From assembly GCA_963169105.1 (NCBI GenBank), contig OY720636.1, positions 106,578,539 to 106,642,538 on the forward strand: 64,000 nt of DNA, written 5' to 3'. Both the position numbers and the translations under genes were made by a program. The DNA is from Ceriagrion tenellum. Lineage: Eukaryota > Arthropoda > Insecta > Odonata > Coenagrionidae. Below the pieces are notes generated by a model. It did no database searches. It saw only the letters and a program-made list of their open reading frames with translations, and had not been told where the DNA came from. Shown here piece by piece: positions 24,700-35,290 of the stretch (positions within the stretch are counted from its first letter, which is position 1; each line of letters starts with the position of its first letter).

Positions 24700-24840
24700 C
24701 CAATTAAAAGTGTTTTAATTTATCATGAGACGAACACAAACACCCATATCCTGGGCAGTGAATAATATTACCCAGGCGGGACTCGAACCCGCGACCCTCG
24801 GGTTGGAAGGCGAGGACTTTACCCCGCCGACACCGGGGCC
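24700..24840 (-). mobile_element. tRNA-derived SINE
   Basis: The minus strand from 24840 has a tRNA-like head of about 70 nt, with CCTCG..CGAGG anticodon stem, TCC in the loop, and a perfect B box (GCGGGTTCGAGTCCCGC). A non-tRNA body follows (CTGCCCAGGATATGGGTGTT, then TGTTCGTCTCATGA). The head resembles a tRNA-Gly-like sequence, but the A box is altered. A four-fold 11-bp repeat sits next to its 5' end. Confidence 0.6.
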
Positions 24841-24851
24841 AACAAATTTGA

Positions 24852-24900
24852 AAAATGTTTGACAAATGTTTGACAAATGTTTGACAAAGGTTTGACACAT
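24852..24900. repeat. 11-bp tandem repeat, about four copies
   Basis: AAATGTTTGAC is repeated about four times with one or two changes in the last unit. It borders the 5' end of the tRNA-like SINE at 24840. Confidence 0.8.
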
Positions 24901-27550
24901 GAAAATTTGAGGCTTATGGAAACAAAATAATTAGAAAATCCCTGGAAAAATCTCAGGAAAAAACTTACTGGATAGAATGAAACATGAAAAACATCAGAAA
25001 AGACTGCCGCGTGTCAACGGATGGGCGAATGGGTGGAATGTACGAATGGAATCGGTCGCATATTTGAAATGGAAGGATGGAGAATAGTTAAGGTAGTTTG
25101 AGTAAGATAGTTCCCTAGTTATAATAGAGACCACATTCTTAGAATTCATTTTGATTTTAGCAGCTGTAGGAAGCATGAATCAAATGCAACATTAGTAATG
25201 GTGCAATAATATACTTATATATGACTGAAATATTAAGTAATTGGATAAAAATATCTATAACTTTTCAACTTGACTCATTTTTTTCGCGCGGTACATTTAA
25301 AACTCCTCTACAACGAAAGTTTTTACATGATCCTGACAAATTACGGCGGTGACTATATGATTCGTTTTCAAAAAAGTTGATAAAACATAAAAATTACACA
25401 CTGTTAATTTTTTGACAAGAACTAGGCGTTAGAAATACCTTATTTTAAAATTAGGTCTCTCTGAAGTGCATAAACGTACCATTTCCCATGTAAAAGGGTG
25501 GATGTTATTCGTCAAAAATCTCGGAAAGTAGTTCACCAAACGGACTGATATTTTGGTATCTTTGAAGGGGTGACATATTTCTCTTCGAATCGAGACAAAA
25601 TTCGTTGATTTCGAGGTGAAGTGATATTTCGCTCAAACAGCCTCAAGATCACCGGAATTAAGCTTCCAGGGTTAAGAAAAAGCGTGGACACATCTAGATG
25701 TTTGACAGGAGAAGTTCGTCCGCTGTCATATCAAGGAAAAGTTGACGTAACAGTGTTGAGATGTGATGATCGGCATGCAATGACATTCAATGAAGTAAAC
25801 GGACGCAAGCCTAGGAGAAAAATGATAAGTAGATGAATCCATTGAGTCGATCGAGAATTCATTTAAAGCAAACGTATCAATTGCCATTGTTTGTGTTGAT
25901 TCCTCGCTTTCGTGCCCCAGTCACTGAGCATTGACCGCAGGAGATGATCCATGCAGTTTGATGTCTGGATTGAGAGTCCTTTACGGGTGACACTTGGACG
26001 TCATCCACGACAACAGCCATCTGCTGTCATCTCCTGTCTCGTGGTCGCGTAATAAGCCATATATTGGGGCATGTCTCGAAAACAATGAGCTCATAGATAA
26101 GTCACTGGATGGTGGACGTAGGAAGAACATCCGTAGCAACGAAAACTGCCTTATCGCGGAATTCGCGAGGAAATGATTTGCACAAACGAAACAGTTTCAG
26201 GCGTTACTGTTCAGGAAATGGTTAGGATGGAGGATATTTTTTCACGGCGAGTGCATCCCAGAATATGAAGGCAGAACGAATTTATCTCGCAGAGTCATAA
26301 AACAGCAATCGTCAATGCGAAGTTTAGTCTGCTGCAGCAGTCAGCTCCGCTCTATTATCAGCCAGCTGCTTAATTACCTCTTAACTCTTAATTTTCTCAT
26401 CCTCGATAATTCGGTTCACGTATATACATACTTTTCTTCTTTCTTATTGATGACTTCCATACATTATTCCTGCCATTACATCTTTAAGTAGTCTTAGAAT
26501 GTGTCCACTTCATTTTCATCATAGATAAAAGAAGAGAGTTAATGAGGCAATACGGAACGATGGCTCAGACGAGTTACGAACCCAATAAAATGCGAATTAT
26601 CGCCATATTGGTTGGATCAGCTATATGCGCAATATGCCGGAAATATAGGCATTATTAGCGGTAGTACCGTGCTACCTTAACAATTTGTCAATAAACATGC
26701 GAATTGGAAATCGTTCTAGTAAACAGCCCTTAATTAATCATAAAAGTTATGGACTTATTGTACACGGTGTTTATGTGAGGTAGTTAATTTTTTTTACCAA
26801 AAAAGGCTTAATTTTCATGTTTAATGGCACCGTCTATTCTATTTTTTAACCTAGGGCCCTCAGCAGTTTTTCATGAAGTATCTTTTATCTCCAGCAATTC
26901 GTAGAACTTCTTCAACATTGACACTTTACCTCTTTTAGTTCTTCATCATTCTAGAATGAAAACGCATTACCATTACTTTCCCTACGGTTAAAGACCCTAT
27001 GACCTTTTTCTCAGCTGAACTCTGTCCATCACCACGACCGAGTAGTTGCCGTCATGGTTCAGATGAAGAGGTGAACTGACACGTGCGGAATTGCTCTACT
27101 CCACTCTTCCATTGGCGAACTTCTAACTGTCGACACTGAGAAATGTGAAAACGATCGATCTAATCGCCGGTCGAGTTCGATTGATAAATTAATTCCAGGG
27201 AAAGGGGAGATTTTCCAAGATGTTCAGCGCATCGAATGTTTCATTTTGCTCCAATTTCCGGCTCTTAACGACTAGAAGAGGTCGACAGTCATTAGTTTTC
27301 TCTTCGCCTCCGCCCTAACCGACCGCGTCATCGTGATAACCTCCGATTTGCATCATCATCTTCGGGACTGCCCCAATCGAAATTTTTGCTTTTTAGCGAT
27401 TTCGAATCAAGGAATATATATTATGGTCAAAGTTCACAGCATAAGGTTCCCAGAGTTTCAAAATATACGGATCTCTCCGTGCTGTCCACGGAAACTTTCA
27501 CTTCGATTAAAATCAATGGTTGGCGAATTCACTTTGTGGAAATTATTACG

Positions 27551-27759
27551 ATTCATGTTAAGAATGAAACCACTTAGTTTTTTTTCCTCCAATATATTTA
27601 AACTACAAATCTACCGGTTTTGGCATTTTCAGGCCATTATCAAGATTACTAATACAAGAATTTGTAATCTTGATAATGGCCTGAAAAGGCCGAAACCGGT
27701 AGATTTGTAGTTTAAATATATTGGCGGAAAAAATAAGTGGTTTCATTCTTAACATGAAT
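27551..27759. mobile_element. 209-bp near-perfect palindrome with hammerhead-like modules
   Basis: Arms of about 100 bp (ATTCATGTTAAGAATGAAAC outward) meet near 27655. The + module reads TTGATAA (27670-27676), T, GGCC-TGAAAA..GGCC, GAAACCGG (27692-). The left arm has the same module inverted with AAAACCGG. Open frames in both orientations here are palindrome artefacts. Confidence 0.75.
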
Positions 27760-30700
27760 TTCACTTCGATGTTTGCTGAAGCAAAAGATACAGTGTTCAT
27801 CAGATACGATGATATGATATAGGAAGCTTTCCATTCCCTCTTGTGCGCTGCCAAATAACAACACATCAGCATTGGATAAACGTTATCAAAGCAACATACT
27901 TGCTTTCCATTAACTGTAGACTGTACTTAATAGTCAGCGCTATTGAAAAAAGATCAGGGGCAGAGTTAATGTGCAATAGACATTAAAATAACTCTGATTA
28001 TCACGCATGCGATTGTTCTTATTGAGGTGATTTATCAGGAACGGTGTCAAACGAAGACAGTGAAAAGTGTTTTAATTAAGTTCTACTAGGTTAAGAACCT
28101 ACGTTTTTAAAAACGTATCTTATACAAATTTAGAATGCAAACACAAATATTCTACAGCTACTGCGGTGACACAAAAAATACTTCCTGGTGGAAAATTAAC
28201 GACGTTTCGCCATCGCAAATCGTTCCATTCGTTGGGGATTTTGCAAATATATCGCATTCTCTGATGTGCTTTGATCCATAATAGCTTTAATATTGAGAAT
28301 GGAATACCCTCATAACTCTAACATAGAGACAAAAGCGTCGCAACATGAATTTTTGGATAGTAATAAGTCAATCAGTTTCTTTCCTGCATGACTTGCAGCA
28401 CCACCACGTTTTGTCGGATCCAGCTGCATAAAAAAACTATCGAATTCAGGCTGTGATTAATTCATGCTTGAGCATGCCCAAACTGAGAATGGAGTGAATG
28501 AATAATTTACCGATTTATTTAAAAGATTTAAATCCAGGTGTACCTTCAAAATATACTGATACATCTATAAATGACTCACCATATTTACCGGCGGCCGTTC
28601 AATAGTTTAATGTAGGAATTGAATGAATTTTTGTAGTTGCTACGTTATCATTTACGCGTTTAAAAAGTTGTAGCTAAATGATAGTTTTAGAAAATTGGCA
28701 TGAAAATTAATGTATTGGGTATCGGTGACGAGAAAATAGCCCTAATTAACGGTGTTGAGAAAAATAAAGCGGTGAATCGGCTCCAGAAATATAACGTTAT
28801 ATATCGGAATAATGGAAAAAAATGTGCCGTGCGAACCGGTTTATCGATATTAAACTCGCCTCCCTAGCCACAGCGTCGAGGCGAAATTGTGGAAAGATAC
28901 TAGATTGCATGTCGCAACCACGGGAGATGTAGAGGATGCATGTATTCGCATTGAATGGATAATTTATCGGAATCACGTTTGATTAGCCGATTGCTAATTT
29001 GTTGAACAATGCAGAATGAACTCCCCAAGCTGGTCGCCGTACAAACATCTGTGTGTTTTGATTCCCTTGTCGACGTGATATGGAACTCGGGATTGGCCGC
29101 CGCTATTGTATGTGGAAAAATATTTTATATCGCTATCATTCAAATAGGTAATTACTATCATGATCCTTAATGCAGTTCTGATTATTCCGATTATAAGGAA
29201 AAATTTCACTTCAAAGATTTTCAATTATAACCTCCATGGATTTCCAAGATAACCATCGGAATAGACAGCCGCAGTGTTTTTTATCATACAAATCATTTCA
29301 GCTCGTACAAATGATGCCTTTAACGTAACAATAGACGTTAAGTGCTATAAAATACCAATAAAAAATATAAAATAGTACCATGTGAACAGTTTCAACGAAT
29401 ACAATGATTTCTTAGGCGTTGCTTTGTATGTTTGAGTTGCGAAAAATGTTCGGATGCAAATGTAACGAATAATCACGAATGCGTGGTGAAAATTACCCTG
29501 ATCGGAGAAGTTAAGACACACGCGGTGACTGGTGGGATTAAGGCTCCAGCAATTGGGGAAATTTAGAGAATAACGTTAAGTGTTTTGCATTCGATTAGTA
29601 TTTAATAGATGCTCTAATTGGCTCGAATACACTTCTTTGTCAAGGTCCCTTATGACCTCATGCTCTCGCGAGATCTGGAAACTGATTTTGAAAATTGGTC
29701 GGCGGAATGAAATAATCAAGAATAGAAATCAGCGTTTAGTTAGAATGTTTTTGGCATTATAGAAAATAAACTCGGTATGAGGCAAAATCCTTCGGGTGGT
29801 TATGGAGTGGGTTAGGAAACAAGTGTATGAAAGCAGCAACCATGGTTATACTTCACTTTTATGTCAACATTAGGCAACCCATGTTTCTGATGGTATTTTT
29901 CAGGGCATTGAAATGCAGTGGAATGTCGTTTGAACATCTACTTCAGAGAAGTTACTTGCTAAAAGTACACCCTACGTAAAAGCACTTATAACCTCACCAA
30001 AGCCGAACCTGACGTTATTCAATCGATGTTTCTGGTAAATAGAACTTAAAGTGTATTGTTTATTACCTGTTTCAAGTTTTAATTCAAAAATCCTTAACAC
30101 AAAAATGAAAAATATAAGATTTTGGTTTTTTACTAAAAAAAGTCTAGAGGATGCTTTCATATTTGATGCATGTACTGTAATTTCAAAATGCTGTATCTCC
30201 TTTATATAAATGTGCATAACAAATTCTATAAGCAATGGTAGATATAATCCCGGTTTACCTTCATGACAACCTAATCTTACTCCCCGATTTAACCAAAGAC
30301 ATTATGTTGTAAGCATTTTCTGTGGTGTAATCATAAAAAAAACATTATTATAGTTGCTGTGCGATTAACTTTAACGCAAAGTGATTGTGTTAATTTATCT
30401 ATCTTGCTTTATGAAGTCAGTAAAGGAAGAATATTAGAATTAGGAAACTTGGATTCCATTAGGTGACTCTATTTGTGGTGTAAATGTCGATGAATAGATA
30501 TCGCGAAAACTCAGGAAAAACTGAACTGAAACTACTGAATCGTTGCTGTTTCAAAGCAGGCTGGAGGGGGCATCTCCTGGTAATCTTTCAACGTGTGTGA
30601 TTGTGGTACATTTTGTCCCATCTTCTGGATATTATGGCTCCAGAGTTTTTGCGGAAGGTACGCGAGTGCGTAGAAAATCACTCAAAATTTCGTTTTAATT

Positions 30701-30830
30701 TTCGATAACATGTCACAAAAATAAATGATAGCCACTCGCCCCGGAAAATCTCGCGGATCAAACCGCAAAGAGACGCTATACTGCGCCCAGCGCTATCGCC
30801 TCGTTTAAATCATCTCCACGTATCATTCGG
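27760..30830. other. No feature seen
   Basis: AT-rich sequence upstream of the GC-rich promoter region. No exon or repeat is recognised. Confidence 0.5.
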
Positions 30831-30999
30831 GACGTGACTCCTCAACCCTTGCGAGAGGTAATAAATTTCCAACCCCAACACGACCCAACGCCCACTCCTT
30901 TGTTCCCTACACCCACACATAACGCACTCCTGCACCCATTACAGCATCCACCACCGCACCCATTCCCACACCCATTACCGCACCCACTCCCGCCTCCAC

Positions 31000-31500
31000 T
31001 TTCGATCTTACTTCTACACCCATTCTGTCGGCGTCGCGCAAAATATTTTTCTTTTGCTGTCGCCGTGTGCGTTAATGGAGGACCTCCCTTGCTCGTTCCA
31101 ACATGAAAGAGAAAGAGGACCTACAGCCCAAACGTAGTCTCTCTACACTGTTCTTCATTCCCGCACCCACTCCCGCTGCCTTACGCAGAAACTTATTCTG
31201 TCTTATCATCGTCACATGCATGAATGGGAAGCCCCTCGATGCGCTCTCGGAGAGGCAAGAGGGGGCTGAAGAGGCCCCGCAATCCAATAGCGCAATCCCT
31301 CCCGAGATGTTTACATTCCCGCACTGATTCCCGCTATTGTTCCAACGTCCATTCCCGAAATTATCGCTGCACCCACTCCCGGTGCGTTACGCAAAACGCA
31401 TTTCCTTTTTTTTTATCTTCGCCGCCGCATGCATGAATGGGGGAGAGCCACACCGGTGCACGCCGGGAGCGGCATGAGAGAAAGAGAAAGAAGGGGTGGG
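31000..31500 (+). repeat. Tandem repeat of about 206 bp upstream of the promoter
   Basis: The segment GCACCCACTCCCGSTGCSTTACGC occurs at 31163 and 31369, 206 bp apart. Each is followed about 50 bp later by CATGCATGAATGGG (31215 and 31428). An earlier, more diverged unit ends near 31080 (GTGTGCGTTAATGG). The preceding sequence (30880-31020) is a degenerate CCCATTMCCGCA array. The array lies 250-750 bp upstream of the candidate TATA box. Confidence 0.6.
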
Positions 31501-31690
31501 TGAGAAGGTAACGGGGTGGTGGGAGGGAGGAGGGGGGGACTTGTGCCTGCCCGAACGCGGTCTCCTCCCCCAAACAACTTGGAGCACGGTGGAATGGGAG
31601 AGATGGGTGAGAAGGGGAGGGGGAGGGGAAATGAGTGAGGGGGGGGAGGGAGTGGGGAGGAGGCACAGGGACGACCTCCCCTACTCCTCC
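31488..31690. repeat. Purine-rich G/A tract upstream of the promoter
   Basis: The + strand is almost continuous G and A with runs of up to eight G, just upstream of the TATA box. Open frames on both strands here are low-complexity artefacts. The tract could form G-quadruplex or triplex DNA; that is inference from composition. Confidence 0.6.
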
Positions 31691-31755
31691 TCCTCCGTCC
31701 GTTTCGGAAAGAGTCGCACGAGACTACTCCGCGGGTTAAGAGGGCGCGCGGTCTC

Positions 31756-31800
31756 TATAAGCGCTCCCAGCTCCCTCTGTCGATTAAACCAGTGACTCAA
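31756..31800 (+). promoter_or_regulatory. Candidate TATA promoter and start site of the 33262 gene
   Basis: CTATAAGCGC lies at 31755-31764 in a GC- and CpG-rich stretch (31680-32500) that contrasts with the AT-rich surroundings. About 31-35 bases downstream the sequence CCAGTGA (31789-31795) could serve as an initiator. It lies about 1.5 kb upstream of, and on the same strand as, the signal-peptide exon. No transcript data are available, so the exact start is inferred. Confidence 0.5.
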
Positions 31801-32709
31801 CTGCGGACTGGCAGTTCTCCGTCGGCCCTCGTTACCTGCAGACGCTCGGCAACGCCACGGTCGGACGCCGGGGAGGCATCAACAGCCACGCGCCGACGCA
31901 GCTCTTCATAGTTCCCACCCCTCGAATCCCCCCGCAACAAAAACTTCGCCCGCGGTATTGCAGGCTGGAGGCATAACTTAGGCAGAGGCAGAGGAACTTC
32001 ACCTCATCCTTTTGCAACAGTACTAAAAAAATTACATCACCCCTCCGAACTGTGCAGGAGAGGAGGATTCAGGGGAGACAACTTGCGTGATACCCGAGAG
32101 AAAAAATATATCTATCAATTTTTTTCTCCGTGGAAAATCCCCAAGGGGATCTGTGGAGGAGGTGGTCCGCGTCTGTCCTCGGGACAATTCACAGCCTCTC
32201 GGGGAAGAAATCTGGTGACATCGAAAATCGGTCCGTTTTTTTGTTTGATGACCCGCCCTTGGAGATCTCGGCGGTCGCTCCTCATCTGGATTACACCATC
32301 CGATCGCCGGCTCTCCGTCTTCTCCGGGAGTCCGCCCGGCTTGGCCGGCATCTAAGCGTGGGGCGCTCCGCCTCCAGCGGCCCTCCGTAGTTCAGCCGGG
32401 AGCACACTATTGCAGTGACGAGATTTTTCAGGGGCGTCGTGTTTGACGTCCCCGGTTGGAAGTGCGTTCGGAAGCCGGTAAAAGTGCAGTGACTCCCCTC
32501 GGTAGTTTATGAACCCTCTTTCCCCGCCATAGAGAAATCCAACGTGTGTAATCATTTCGTCCCCGTGTGAGGTTTTCATCGCTGCTGTAGTTTCTGAATC
32601 TTGTGCAAATTTTTTATGTGACGGTGTAGATAAGTTTGTGCCTAACAGTGACAAAACTACAATTATTTTCTCCTATAGTTCATCGGTATCGTGTGTTTGT
32701 TGGCCAGCG

Positions 32710-32779
32710 GTAAGAATAGAGTCATCTCATTTATTACCCTCACGAGAAAATTCAGTTCTGCATTTTTTTTCCTCCTATA
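32710..32779 (+). other. Possible 70-bp intron in the 5' UTR
   Basis: A donor-like AGCG/GTAAGAAT is followed 70 bases later by a long pyrimidine tract and CCTATAG/CTGAGG, a good acceptor. The length fits the short intron class common in insects. A second CCTATAG after a pyrimidine tract at about 32660-32678 lies upstream of the donor and could be an alternative acceptor. Splicing here would leave the ATG at 33262 unchanged. Confidence 0.35.
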
Positions 32780-33261
32780 GCTGAGGCGGAATTATTTCGG
32801 TGAACTCTTTAGAAGTGTCCTCTGAAACGGGGGAAGACCGCCAAAGACAATATCTTTGCGGAAGGGAAATAAAAGAAATAGCCGCGTGCTTGCTCCACTT
32901 CCCGTTCACAGAAGAAGTTCCACCCTCTCCTTAACCCCCTTGTTAGCCCGCCCACACGGAGGCACTGCCGCCCAAGTAGAAAAGCCTTGTTTTCGTCGCT
33001 TTGCCGCGTGAGACAGATACGTAATCGCTTTTCCCGACCCGCATCAAATAAATCGAGGTAGGCGTCGAAGGAACTTGTCTCGCGAGTTCGGGATTCCTTG
33101 GGAAGGGTGGCAGATGTCTTGGGTTGTTTTTTTTAACTCCGTCTTGAAAAGTACTCAATTCGCTTCCCACGGCCCACGGGAGGGTTTTTCTGGATAACTC
33201 ACACGTCGAGAGACCGTAATTTTTGCCGAAATAATTTAATAAAAAATCAACATCCATTAAG

Positions 33262-33903
33262 ATGGCAAATCTACGTGGAGTAACCTTCAACTCGTTGAAT
33301 TTGGTGCTCTTCGCTTTCGTCGTGGTGGCATTGCGGGGTGAGGTGGGGGCCTACTACCAAGGGCATCACTACCAGCACCAACAGCGCCATCTATCCTCCC
33401 ACCGACACCACCAGGTGAACCATCGCACCCCGTCCCAGTCCCACTTCCTGCCCCCGTCTTCCGCATCGGTCAGATCCTTTGCCCCGGCAGCACAATCGTC
33501 CCCTTACCACTCGCAAACCTCGTCTCGCTTCCCCAACTTGGACAAGTTTCTCCACAAGCTGGACCCGGAAGGGGGCAAGCAGGACTCATCATCATCCTTT
33601 GGGGGGTCCGGTGGCGGCGCCACCACTCCCTCGCCCCCGCTTCCGCCCCCGCTCCCGCCTCCCCCGCGTGGGAGGGACACGTCGTCCTCGCACCTCCCTG
33701 CGTTCATGAGGCCCACCGGGGCCCCGTCGGCGGCCTACGTGGCCACCGCCAGGCCCTCAGTCCACTCGACGGCCCCGCCTCCGCATCGCCATCGGCACCA
33801 GGAGGACTACGAGGACTATGAGGACGAGGAGGACGACGAAGACGAAGAGGAGGATCACGGGAGAGGACGCAACGGCGGACAGCGGGACTCCAAGGTCGCT
33901 TGG
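33262..33903 (+). CDS. First coding exon of an unidentified secreted protein
   Basis: The exon encodes 214 residues and is probably the N-terminus of a secreted or extracellular protein. The ATG is preceded by AAG and followed by G, a good initiation context. Residues 12-24 form a hydrophobic core, with likely signal cleavage after Ala30 (VGA/YY). The mature part is low complexity: His/Gln-rich at about 31-55, Ser/Pro-rich to 100, Gly/Ser then polyproline at about 115-137, another His cluster near 175, and a run of Asp/Glu/Tyr at 181-198. The frame ends at Trp214, where TGG meets GTGAGTG, a near-consensus splice donor, so the intron is phase 0. The open frame runs on to 34143, but that part is intronic and ends inside a palindromic repeat. 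No family domain is visible in this exon, so the product cannot be named. Such exons often link a signal peptide to a cysteine-rich or ligand domain encoded downstream; that is inference. Confidence 0.72.
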
Positions 33904-33910
33904 GTGAGTG
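33904..33910 (+). promoter_or_regulatory. Splice donor ending the first coding exon
   Basis: TGG/GTGAGTG matches the metazoan donor consensus at positions +1 to +6. It sits where low-complexity coding sequence gives way to AT-rich repeats. Beyond it the frame enters a repeat unit and then a palindrome, supporting an exon end here. Confidence 0.65.
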
Positions 33911-34077
33911 AAAACCGAATCCATGACCCCCTGACCCAGGTTATTACCGTACCCGGTGGTCCCTGCGCAGATTTTGATGTCCACGATGGAAAGGCAGACT
34001 TGCGAGTACGATATTCGAACAAAAAACTGAATAAATTCCACTTTATCTGGCGAGATGTTGTATATCAGCATTTTCAA

Positions 34078-34268
34078 ATAATGCACAAAGGATGTCGTAT
34101 TGTGTACTATATTTTCAACTCGTACTACACGTGTTTCGACTGAATATCAGTCAACATCAAGTGAAAGTAATCAAATTACTTTTACCTGATGGTGACTGAT
34201 ATTCAGTCGAAACACGAGTAGTACGAGTTAAAAATAAAGTACACAATACGACATCCTTTGTGTATCAT
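34078..34268. mobile_element. 190-bp palindrome with hammerhead-like modules in intron 1
   Basis: Arms of about 90 bp pair around 34173. The right module on + is CTGATGG (34186-34192), T, GACTGA-TAT-TCAGTC (6 bp, perfect), GAAACACG at 34209. The left arm carries the mirror copy on minus. The sequence lies 175 bp downstream of the splice donor of the 33262 gene. Confidence 0.75.
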
Positions 34269-34471
34269 TAAGAAAACTGATAGTGTGGTCTTCAATAACA
34301 GTGAGATGGTCCGGTCGTTTCGCCACATATTTGCGTGAGTCTCATTAAATTATGGTGATGGTTGACGAATTCACTCTGAAGAACTGAGAAATATTAAATC
34401 AATAGCATTATTTTCCGTGCATCTCGGCAGTCCTCTTGATAACGACGCGCGTATTGCCGTGAAACTATTAA

Positions 34472-34665
34472 GGCTGCTTTACACGGTACATTTTATTGTA
34501 CAAACAAATGTATCATAGAATGTACGAGAAACTGAATGGAAATAGAGCAGGTTCTATTTCCCGTTAAGTCATTCAGACAATCATTCAATTTGCCGTATTA
34601 CACGGAAAAATTTTCCTCATGCAAGAGTCCATACACGCGTTTGTACAGTAAAATGTAAAGCGGCC
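34472..34665. mobile_element. TTAA-flanked MITE, copy 2, in intron 1
   Basis: This copy shares GGCTGCTTTACACGGTA, GCAGGTTCTATTTCCCGTTA and the right end GTAAAGCGGCC with the 8888 copy. It is bounded by exact TTAA on both sides (34468-34471 and 34666-34669). It includes a short internal segment (CCGTATTACACGGAAAA) lacking in copy 1. Confidence 0.85.
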
Positions 34666-34669
34666 TTAA

Positions 34670-35290
34670 GAGGTACTACTCAAATGTGATGTAGAATGTA
34701 CGAGGCTGATTCTTTCCGTTGGATTGTACACACAAGTAAATATAAGAGTACGACATTGACCTACTGAATCGGGTGGTGTCCGGTAGTCCGGCTCGAATGC
34801 GGAAATCCGTAACTAAGAATGCGAGCGACATATGAATGGAATAGCTGAATAAGGCTCGGTATAAAAATCAAGAAAGTGATGTGAATTGGAACGTTAGCCA
34901 GATTTTTGCGTTGTCTTCGTAAGAATATAAATATGAGAGTGCAATACTGACCCCATGACCCAGGTTGGTAGTCCGGTAGCCCAGCCTGGATGTGGATATC
35001 CGTGGCGGGGCGGAGACATGCGAACGGTATTCTAATACAGTCATTGAATGTGGTTCTGCTTCAATTTAATTAAACTTATGTGGATAGGTCATTTCCCCAA
35101 AATTACACGTCAGATTTTTTTAAACTGTATCTAAGAGTAAAAAAAACTGACCCCTTGACCCGGATTGCGCGTCCGGTGGCTCCGTGCTTATGCCAAGGGC
35201 GCTGTTGAAACGTATACTGCATGTAGTGCTGTGCGGAATCGCTCTAAAACTTGTTGGGAATGTTGTGAATAGTTTATTGCGTGCATGGCA
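34670..35290 (+). repeat. Degenerate tandem repeat, unit about 195-200 bp, in intron 1
   Basis: Three diverged units are anchored on GACC..TGA(A/C)(T/C)C.GG sequence at about 34757, 34951 and 35149, each followed by GTCCGGT and, in the first two, by a GGATATCCGTG-like segment. A fourth partial anchor (GACCCCCTGACCCAGG, 33930-33945) starts just after the splice donor. The TTAA-flanked MITE and the palindrome lie between the first anchor and the others. Spacings of about 194 and 198 bp indicate tandem duplication followed by strong divergence. Confidence 0.6.

Larger units (their letters stand above)
23401..27550. other. Mostly unassigned
   Basis: Apart from the SINE and 11-bp repeat near 24.8 kb I see no gene. 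A 71-codon frame at 25621-25836 has no recognisable family. Confidence 0.5.

Noticed and set aside
24715..24900. Minus-strand frames with repeated CQTFVKHLSN peptides
   Set aside because: The repeat is the 11-bp tandem array and the rest is the tRNA-like SINE.
27333..27872. Open frames of 125 and 89 codons
   Set aside because: They cross the 27551-27759 palindrome and share mirrored peptide segments; no gene is implied.
31361..31795. Several Pro/Ser- or Gly-rich frames
   Set aside because: They are produced by the purine-rich tract and the 206-bp tandem repeat upstream of the promoter.
33504..34086. Minus-strand frames opposite the secreted-protein exon
   Set aside because: Gly- and Val-rich shadows of the polyproline and acidic coding sequence on +.
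33904..34143. Extension of the secreted-protein frame to 293 residues
   Set aside because: The extension starts at a consensus splice donor, enters a repeat unit and ends in a palindrome; composition also changes abruptly.
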